Positions 8,462 to 13,504 of a DNA stretch of 13,504 nucleotides are shown here, in pieces. The notes beneath the pieces are model-generated. The model searched no databases, was not told the DNA's origin, and worked only from the letters and a program-made list of their open reading frames with translations. The stretch spans positions 1 to 13,504 of the forward strand of contig JADHXT010000055.1 of the NCBI GenBank assembly GCA_016782825.1, in the 5' to 3' direction. Position numbers and translations under genes: made by a program. The DNA is from Candidatus Brocadiia bacterium. GTDB lineage: Bacteria > Planctomycetota > PUPC01 > DSUN01. Position 1 is the first letter of the stretch. Every line of letters begins with the position of its first letter.

Positions 8462-8521
8462 GGAGGTTTCCGCACGCGCCCCACAGGCGGTCTCACGCCA
8501 TGTGCATCCCAGGAGCCTCCC

Positions 8522-11065
8522 ATGCCCAGCACCATCAACGGCATCGGCACCCACTACTACGGCAAGAAGAATCTGGAGAAGCAGCGCGGCGTGTGCGAGC
8601 ACTGCGGCGCGGCCGTCGAACTCCAGACCTACGAGACCCGCCTGTGGTTCGTCGTGCTGTTCATCCCCATCATCCCCCTAGGCCGCAAGCAGATTCTCGA
8701 CAAGTGTCCCAAGTGCTCGTGGCACCGCGCGCTGCCCGTGAGCGAGTGGGAACGCGTCCGCGAGGAAAGCATCCAGAAGACCGCCTCCAAGGCCAGCGAG
8801 TTGCCCGACGACCCGCAGGCCGCCATGGAACTCCACGCCACCCTCGTCTCCTTCCGCCAGAAAGAGCAGGCCGAGCAGATCGCCCAGGTGCTCGACGCGC
8901 GCTTCGGCGACCGCGCCGACGTGCAGATGCACCTCGGCGCGTGGCACGAGGAACGCGGCGACGACGAGAAGGCCGATGCCTGCTTCGCCCGCGCCCTCGA
9001 GCTCGAGCCCGACAACCAGGCCGCGCGCCGCGCCGTGGGCATCGCCGCCATGCAACAGGGCGACCTGGCCCGCGCCCACGAGCTGCTCGGCTTCATGATG
9101 CACGAAGGCGACGACCAGGACCCCGCCGTGCTCTTCCTGCTGGCCAACGCCCACCAGGAACGCGGCGAGCACGAGGAGGCCCTGCGGCTCTACGGCGTGG
9201 CGCTCCATGCCGCCCCCGAGATCGCCAAGCAGAAAGCCTTCCGCCAGCGCGTGGAGGCCAGCGAGAAAGCCCTCGCCAAGCCGCAGACGATGCTGCCGAA
9301 GAAGCCCCTGAGCTGGCGGCGCTGGGCATGGGCCGGCATCCTGCTCTTCGCCGTCGTCGGCTTCTTTGCGTTCAACCGCTACAAGGGCAACCGCCAGACG
9401 CTCCACATCGTGAACCGCCTGGGCACCGCCGTCACCGTGCAAATGGACGGCGAGACGTGGACCGTGCGTGCCGGCGAGCACAAGGCCGCCACAGTGGCCG
9501 AAGGCGACCACACGGCCGAGGTCTCCGCCAACGGCCAGACGATCGACACCGTGAAGGTGGCCATCCACAACGGCTTCTTCGAGCGCTTCAACGACGACAA
9601 CGTGTTCGTGCTCAACCCCCGCGGCGCCGCCGTGCTGCTGTGGGAGCAGATCACCTACAGCGCGAAGCCCGTCGCCTTCCAGCCGCCGCGGCGGGTGCTC
9701 CACAGCCAGTCGTTCTTCGTCATCCGCGACGTGGACCACGCCTTCCGCTCGGCGCCCGAGACCCTCAAGGTGGAAAGCTCGAGCAAGCAGATCAAGCGCA
9801 CCGTGGTCACCCAGTTCAACGGCACGCCCTTCGAGGCCTTCGCCCTCTTCCCCGGCGGCACACCGATGGACGAGTACCGCCGCTTCGCCGAACACCAGCT
9901 CGGCCTCCACCCCGACGACGGCAAGCTGGTGCGCGCCTACTTCGCCATCGCCAGCACCCCCGCGCTCACCACCATCTGCGTCGCCTTCCTGGAGAAGGGA
10001 CTCGACCGGCGGCCGGTGAACACCGACTGGCACCGCTACTATCAGGAGGCACGCAAGGCCAACGGCGAGCGCGAACAGCTCCTCGCCCTCTACACCGAGA
10101 TGCTCGCCAAGGAGCCCCGCAGCTCTTCCCTGCTCTACCTCAAGGGCCGCCTCATCGAAGACACCGCCGAGTCAGGCAAGCTCTTCGACCAGGCCATCAC
10201 CGCCAATGACAGGAACCCCTACCCCTGGTTCGCCAAGGCCTACCACCTGCATCAGCAAGGCGACTTTGCTGCCGCCCGCACGGCCTGCACCCACGCCACC
10301 CGCCTCCAGCCCGACAACCCCGAGATGCAGGCGCTCCTCGGCGAAATCCGCCTGGCCACCGGCGACGTCGACGCCCTCCTGGCCGAGACCAACAAGGCGC
10401 TCCGCGACGCGCCGCTCAATTTCGCGCAGCACCATCGCGCGCTCCAGCTCCTCGTGGCCAAGGGCAACGGCAAGGCCGCCCTCGACGCCCACAACCGCTT
10501 CGCCAAGGCCGTGAAGGAGAAGATGCCCGGCGACCCGCAGCAATTCGCCCTGCTCTCCCGCATGGCACTCCACACCCTCCAGGGCGAATGCGCCGCCGCG
10601 CTGCCGCTCGCGGCCAAGCTGCGGAACAAGGCCCTCGCCCGCGTGAGCGGCTTCAACCTCCACGTGGAGCTGGGCCAACTGGCCGCGGCCGCCAAGCTCG
10701 TGGGCGAGGAGCCGACGGCCAACCAATGCCTGATCCTCCACGTGGCGCACCTCGCGAAGGGCAACGCCGCCCAAGCCAAGGCGTGGCGCGACAAGGCCAT
10801 CCCGCTCTACAAGAAGGGCGGCGGCCAGGAGCGCCGAGTCGCCGCGTTCCTCGCCAAGGGCAACGGCATCACCGACAAGGACATGGCCAACTTCGAGGCG
10901 CCTTTCCCCGACAAGCTCCCCGCCCTCGTCGCGGCCGCGGCCGCCTGCCCGGCACAGCGCGACAAGCTCCTCGCCCTCGCCGAGAAGCTCAACGTGGGCA
11001 TCCACTTCCCCCACCGCTTCATCCAGAGCGCCATCGCCGCCGCGCGCAAGAAGGGAACCCCATGA
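8522..11065 (+). CDS. Zinc-ribbon, TPR, single-pass membrane protein of unknown function
   Basis: 847 residues. The ATG at 8522 has AGGAG at 8511-8515 (6-nt spacing). Residues 1-72 form a zinc-ribbon-like module with C25-x2-C28 and C62-x2-C65 around a hydrophobic FVVLFIPIIPLG stretch (43-54). Residues about 98-250 contain TPR-like helix pairs, for example a unit near 147-164 ending ALELEPDN. A likely transmembrane helix lies at 268-284, preceded by basic residues WRR. A beta-rich region (about 290-380) with VTVQMDGETW and a repeated G-D/E-H pattern resembles a PEGA-like surface domain. A second TPR block follows from about 505 to 780, including a unit near 565-600. There is no N-terminal signal peptide; the zinc-ribbon and first TPRs would probably face the cytoplasm and the rest the periplasm. 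The stop overlaps the next start (ATGA). It looks like a scaffold; no enzyme motif was recognised. Confidence 0.85.
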   Translation: MPSTINGIGTHYYGKKNLEKQRGVCEHCGAAVELQTYETRLWFVVLFIPIIPLGRKQILDKCPKCSWHRALPVSEWERVREESIQKTASKASELPDDPQAAMELHATLVSFRQKEQAEQIAQVLDARFGDRADVQMHLGAWHEERGDDEKADACFARALELEPDNQAARRAVGIAAMQQGDLARAHELLGFMMHEGDDQDPAVLFLLANAHQERGEHEEALRLYGVALHAAPEIAKQKAFRQRVEASEKALAKPQTMLPKKPLSWRRWAWAGILLFAVVGFFAFNRYKGNRQTLHIVNRLGTAVTVQMDGETWTVRAGEHKAATVAEGDHTAEVSANGQTIDTVKVAIHNGFFERFNDDNVFVLNPRGAAVLLWEQITYSAKPVAFQPPRRVLHSQSFFVIRDVDHAFRSAPETLKVESSSKQIKRTVVTQFNGTPFEAFALFPGGTPMDEYRRFAEHQLGLHPDDGKLVRAYFAIASTPALTTICVAFLEKGLDRRPVNTDWHRYYQEARKANGEREQLLALYTEMLAKEPRSSSLLYLKGRLIEDTAESGKLFDQAITANDRNPYPWFAKAYHLHQQGDFAAARTACTHATRLQPDNPEMQALLGEIRLATGDVDALLAETNKALRDAPLNFAQHHRALQLLVAKGNGKAALDAHNRFAKAVKEKMPGDPQQFALLSRMALHTLQGECAAALPLAAKLRNKALARVSGFNLHVELGQLAAAAKLVGEEPTANQCLILHVAHLAKGNAAQAKAWRDKAIPLYKKGGGQERRVAAFLAKGNGITDKDMANFEAPFPDKLPALVAAAAACPAQRDKLLALAEKLNVGIHFPHRFIQSAIAAARKKGTP

Positions 11066-11487
11066 CCGACGGCGCCACTCCCCGCAAGAAGATCCTCTTC
11101 CTGTGCATCCACAACTCGTGCCGCAGCCAGATGGCCGAAGGGCTCCTGCGCGAGCTGGCCTCCGACCGCTTCGAGGCCTTCAGCGCCGGCCTCGAGGCCA
11201 CCCGCGTGCACCCCATGGCCGCCCGCGTGATGGCCGAACGCGGCATCGACGTGTCGCAGCAGCACTCGAAGACGATCGGGGATCTGGCCGACCAGGAGTT
11301 CGCCTGCGTGGTGACCACGTGCTCCGAGGCGCAGGAGGCCTGCCCCACGTGGCACGGCACGGCGGAGATGCTGCACTGGCCCTTCCCCGACCCCGCCGCG
11401 GCGGCGGGCGCCGAGGAGGAGCGCCTCGCCCAATTCCGCGCCATCCGCGACGCCATCGAGGCCCGCATCAAGGCCTTCGTCGGCTAG
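11062..11487 (+). CDS. arsC: Thioredoxin-type arsenate reductase / LMW phosphatase-fold protein
   Basis: 141 residues. The ATG at 11062 overlaps the TPR gene's stop by 4 nt; a weak AAGGGA lies upstream. The P-loop C15-I-H-N-S-C20-R21-S fits the C-x5-R signature of low-molecular-weight protein tyrosine phosphatases, and D110 in FPDP fits the general acid. A second pair, C87 and C94, has the C-x6-C spacing of the redox cysteines in thioredoxin-coupled arsenate reductases (C82 and C89 in the staphylococcal enzyme), so arsenate reduction is the best guess. No arsR, arsenite exporter or other arsenic gene is nearby, and its tight coupling to a zinc-ribbon/TPR protein leaves open a phosphatase-type role. 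The gene symbol reflects the family only. Confidence 0.85.
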   Translation: MTDGATPRKKILFLCIHNSCRSQMAEGLLRELASDRFEAFSAGLEATRVHPMAARVMAERGIDVSQQHSKTIGDLADQEFACVVTTCSEAQEACPTWHGTAEMLHWPFPDPAAAAGAEEERLAQFRAIRDAIEARIKAFVG

Positions 11488-11499
11488 CCCGAACCACCC

Positions 11500-12981
11500 C
11501 TACTCACACACGCAGGCTTCCTTGCGGGCGCCGCAGGTGGGGCACCTCGGCACGTTGACGTTGCACGGGTAGCCCCGCGCCTCGCCGGGGCCGAGGAGGA
11601 CGAAGTCGGCGTTCACGGTACCGCGCGGACACGTGGCGGTGACGGCCAGCGTGTTGCGGTCGGCCACGGCGTCGGCCTTGAGGGTGAAGCCCCACGCCCC
11701 CCGCGTCTCGCCGAGCGCCGCCACGGTCCAGCCGTCGGGGGCGGAGAGTTCGATGGTGTCGGGGAAGCAGGGCTGGCCATCGGCCACGGCGGTGACGGCG
11801 ATGGTCTTGGCGATGCCGGGCCGCAGGACGGGCTCGCCGTTGTAGTGGAGCACGAGCTGGCCGCTGCCGTCGCCCACGCGCTCGATGGTGGACAGCGGGT
11901 CCTGGGCGAGCGCCGCGAGGGCGGCTTCGTTGCGGTAGAGGACGGAGAGGTCGTCGGGTGCGGCGGTGACGTCGGCGAACTCGGCGGCGTCGGAGCGCTC
12001 GGGGAGCATCAGGCGTGCGACGGCTTCGGTGCGGGCGGTGAGTTCGGCCACGTTGGCCGGGGCGCCACAGTCGCCGGTGAACTTGTGGAGCACGATGTCC
12101 TCGCCGATGGGGTCGCGCCACTTGGCCGGGATGCCGGCGGTGCCGCCGAGGATGCCGAGCACGGAGCCGAGGGTGGCGCCGGTGCAGTCGGTGTCGTAGC
12201 CGCAGTTGACGGCCTTGCAGAGCTGGTCGCCGAAGCTGGTGCCGTAGAGCCAACCGAGGATGGTGAAGCCGTGGTTTTGCGGGGCGTGGCAGGGGTTGTG
12301 GTGGCCGAATGCAGTGAGGATGCGCTCGCGGGCGTCGGCCCAGGGCACGTCGTTCTCGTGGCACCACACGGCGTCGCGGACGACGCGGCTGATGCGGCAC
12401 CAGATGGGGATCATGCCGAGTCCGATCTGGATGAGCGTCTTGGGGTCGTCGAGCACGAAGGCAGCCGATTCGAGCGCGGCCCAGAACATTTCGCCGTAGA
12501 CGCCTTCGCCGCCGGTGTGGTCGAGCACGGCGTCGTGCCAGGCGAGGGCGGCGGCAAGCTGCGGGTCACCGGGTGCCACGCAGGCCCAGATTTCGCTGCG
12601 GATGGGCGAGCCCATTTCGTCGATGTAGTAGTTTTCGAAGCAGCCGCTGATGGGGGGCCGGAGGCCGCGCTCGAGGTTGCGGCGGCAGAAGCCATACTCG
12701 TTCCACGGGTAGGACGAGAGGCACTTCACCCAGTAGTCGGCCAGGTCGCCGCAGGTGATGTGGATGCCGCGGTCCTCGAGGCACTTGAGCCAGGCGAGCT
12801 GGAGGTCGAGGTCGTCGTTGGGCGCGCTCTGGTCGGGCAGCGGGTCGTAGAAGGTGAGCGACTGGGTGGTCTTGTGGCACTCGTAGGGGGCGCCGAGGGT
12901 GCCGCCGATGTTCTTGCCGAGCCAGCAGGCCAGCACTTTGTCGCGGTATGCCTCGATGCCAATCTGGATGGGACGGGACAC
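11500..12981 (-). CDS. ADP-ribosylglycohydrolase-family protein with C-terminal extension
   Basis: 493 residues from a GTG at 12981, chosen because GGAGG at 12995-12991 lies 9 nt upstream; the frame extends to a TTG at 13059 that lacks a ribosome site. The first 300 residues are an all-alpha ADP-ribosylglycohydrolase domain (PF03747) with the N-terminal metal motif N55-D56-D57-L-D59 and the C-terminal G-Y-D263-T-D265-C-T-G-A-T motif; these acids bind the two magnesium ions. Members remove ADP-ribose from proteins or small molecules; many environmental members have unknown substrates. Residues from about 370 form a beta-rich, Ig-like extension and the chain ends in C480-P-T-C483 and C490-V-C492, a possible zinc knuckle. 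No signal peptide is seen. It converges on the arsC-like gene, with 12 nt between the two stops. Confidence 0.88.
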   Translation of the reverse strand: MSRPIQIGIEAYRDKVLACWLGKNIGGTLGAPYECHKTTQSLTFYDPLPDQSAPNDDLDLQLAWLKCLEDRGIHITCGDLADYWVKCLSSYPWNEYGFCRRNLERGLRPPISGCFENYYIDEMGSPIRSEIWACVAPGDPQLAAALAWHDAVLDHTGGEGVYGEMFWAALESAAFVLDDPKTLIQIGLGMIPIWCRISRVVRDAVWCHENDVPWADARERILTAFGHHNPCHAPQNHGFTILGWLYGTSFGDQLCKAVNCGYDTDCTGATLGSVLGILGGTAGIPAKWRDPIGEDIVLHKFTGDCGAPANVAELTARTEAVARLMLPERSDAAEFADVTAAPDDLSVLYRNEAALAALAQDPLSTIERVGDGSGQLVLHYNGEPVLRPGIAKTIAVTAVADGQPCFPDTIELSAPDGWTVAALGETRGAWGFTLKADAVADRNTLAVTATCPRGTVNADFVLLGPGEARGYPCNVNVPRCPTCGARKEACVCE

Positions 12982-13079
12982 GGGGCTCTTCCTCCGAATC
13001 TGGGTTGCTCGACGGGCACGATGGCAACTCCGCCGCGTGCCCACGCTCTCAGGTGACAATCGGCTCGTCTTGCGCGGGG

Positions 13080-13108
13080 AGCATAGCGCCGCGCAAGGAG
13101 GCTGTCAA
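13080..13108 (-). promoter_or_regulatory. Strong sigma70-like promoter for the ADP-ribosylglycohydrolase gene
   Basis: On the minus strand a perfect TTGACA (13108-13103) and TATGCT (13085-13080) are separated by exactly 17 nt. Transcription would start near 13073, leaving a leader of about 90 nt before the GTG at 12981. Confidence 0.6.
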
Positions 13109-13127
13109 CCGCACTGCCCGCCTGGCT

Positions 13128-13155
13128 TTGCTCCACGGGGGCGTTTGCCTATAAT
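13128..13155 (+). promoter_or_regulatory. Candidate promoter for the right-edge gene
   Basis: A perfect TATAAT lies at 13150-13155 with a weak TTGCTC at 13128-13133 (16-nt spacer). Transcription would begin near 13162, giving a leader of about 42 nt. It is divergent from the promoter at 13080-13108, with 19 nt between the two -35 elements. Confidence 0.5.
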
Positions 13156-13203
13156 AAGCGCCACTCGACCTCCCTTCGCGCACCCGCTGAGATCGACCTG
13201 CCC

Positions 13204-13504
13204 ATGAGCTTCTCGTCCGCCACGCGACGGCACGCCGTGATACTCCTGGCCCTCTGCGGCGCCGTCGCGGCGCGGGCGCAGGACGACACCGACCGCGGGC
13301 CGCGGCCCGGCGCGGTGACGCCGCCGAGCGCCTGGGAACCCAAGACAGCCCCCGTGCCCGACACCAGACCCAAGGCCGGCCCCGTCTCCCCCACCATGTA
13401 TCTCCCCGCGTCCGTGGCCAAGGTGACCGGCAGAGGCCTGCGGTACGAGAAGGGCGCCGGCCGCGACAACATCGGCTTCTGGAGCGACCCGAATGGCACG
13501 GTGT
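13204..13504 (+). CDS. Secreted protein, N-terminal part (runs off the right edge)
   Basis: An open frame starts at ATG 13204 and continues past the window end, giving 100 residues. Residues 1-25 form a signal peptide (hydrophobic core AVILLALCGAVAA, likely cut after ARA before QDD). A proline-rich linker of about 35 residues follows, then a domain begins near residue 65 (MYLPASVAK) with a GFWSDPNGTV segment at the edge. That segment resembles the start of beta-sandwich carbohydrate-binding modules seen in planctomycete secreted proteins, but too little is present to name a family. The ribosome site is weak. The TATAAT promoter 49-54 nt upstream supports the start. Confidence 0.75.
   Translation, partial: MSFSSATRRHAVILLALCGAVAARAQDDTDRGPRPGAVTPPSAWEPKTAPVPDTRPKAGPVSPTMYLPASVAKVTGRGLRYEKGAGRDNIGFWSDPNGTV

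Noticed and set aside
11062..11487. Arsenic resistance operon
   Set aside because: Only an arsC-like gene is present; no arsR, acr3/arsB or arsA neighbour is visible, so an operon claim is unsupported.
11845..13056. Plus-strand 403-codon open frame antisense to the ADP-ribosylglycohydrolase
   Set aside because: Its Val/Gly/Ala/Glu-rich translation is the typical complement of a real GC-rich gene; the minus-strand frame has conserved motifs.
12982..13059. Longer ADP-ribosylglycohydrolase starting at the TTG at 13059
   Set aside because: The added 26 residues are Arg/Ser-rich and unlike the family, and no ribosome site precedes the TTG, whereas GGAGG precedes the GTG at 12981.

Overview
This is a 13.5-kb stretch of GC-rich DNA with nine complete-looking exported or polysaccharide-related and housekeeping-type genes, one two-gene toxin-antitoxin-like pair, and a partial gene at each edge. 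The mix of secreted PQQ-like beta-propellers, a DUF1080 (3-keto-disaccharide hydrolase) protein, a sialidase-like protein with Asp boxes, a type I sulfatase and an ADP-ribosylglycohydrolase is typical of Planctomycetota and their relatives in the PVC group, often known from metagenome assemblies. That assignment is an inference from gene content and base composition; no rRNA or marker gene is present.

Layout. (1) Left edge to 300, minus strand: the N-terminus of an unidentified protein running off the window, possibly a DNA-methyltransferase/defence-type protein. (2) 468-3078, plus strand: a secreted PQQ-like beta-propeller protein and a secreted sialidase-like (BNR/Asp-box) protein, 46 nt apart, probably one transcript. 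(3) 4061-3093, minus strand: an exported MsrB-MsrA fusion for methionine sulfoxide repair, convergent with the sialidase gene. (4) 4296-7610, plus strand: an operon-like run of DUF1080 protein, a second secreted PQQ-like propeller and a sulfatase with no signal peptide. (5) 8341-7651, minus strand: a minimal nucleotidyltransferase (MNT) overlapping a HEPN-domain gene, the arrangement of HEPN/MNT (type VII) toxin-antitoxin systems. (6) 8522-11487, plus strand: an 847-residue zinc-ribbon/TPR/membrane protein overlapping by 4 nt an arsenate-reductase-like LMW-phosphatase-fold protein. (7) 12981-11500, minus strand: an ADP-ribosylglycohydrolase-family protein with a long C-terminal extension ending in a cysteine knuckle. 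(8) 13204 to the right edge, plus strand: the start of another secreted protein.

How it may work together: clusters 2 and 4 look like glycan scavenging modules, with exported glycan-active or binding proteins and an apparently cytoplasmic sulfatase. The exported Msr fusion would repair oxidised exported proteins. The HEPN/MNT pair and the left-edge gene look like accessory or defence functions. The zinc-ribbon/TPR protein coupled to the ArsC-like protein is the least explained pair.

Most genes have recognisable Shine-Dalgarno sequences, and four of the start codons are TTG or GTG. The divergent gaps contain sigma70-like promoters, several with exactly 17-nt spacers. No intergenic stretch exceeds 300 nt and no tRNA, rRNA, insertion sequence or CRISPR array was seen. 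I did not find a clearly new multi-gene system; the best candidates for novelty are the zinc-ribbon/TPR-ArsC pair, the HEPN/MNT pair whose HEPN protein lacks the usual RNase motif, and the left-edge gene.
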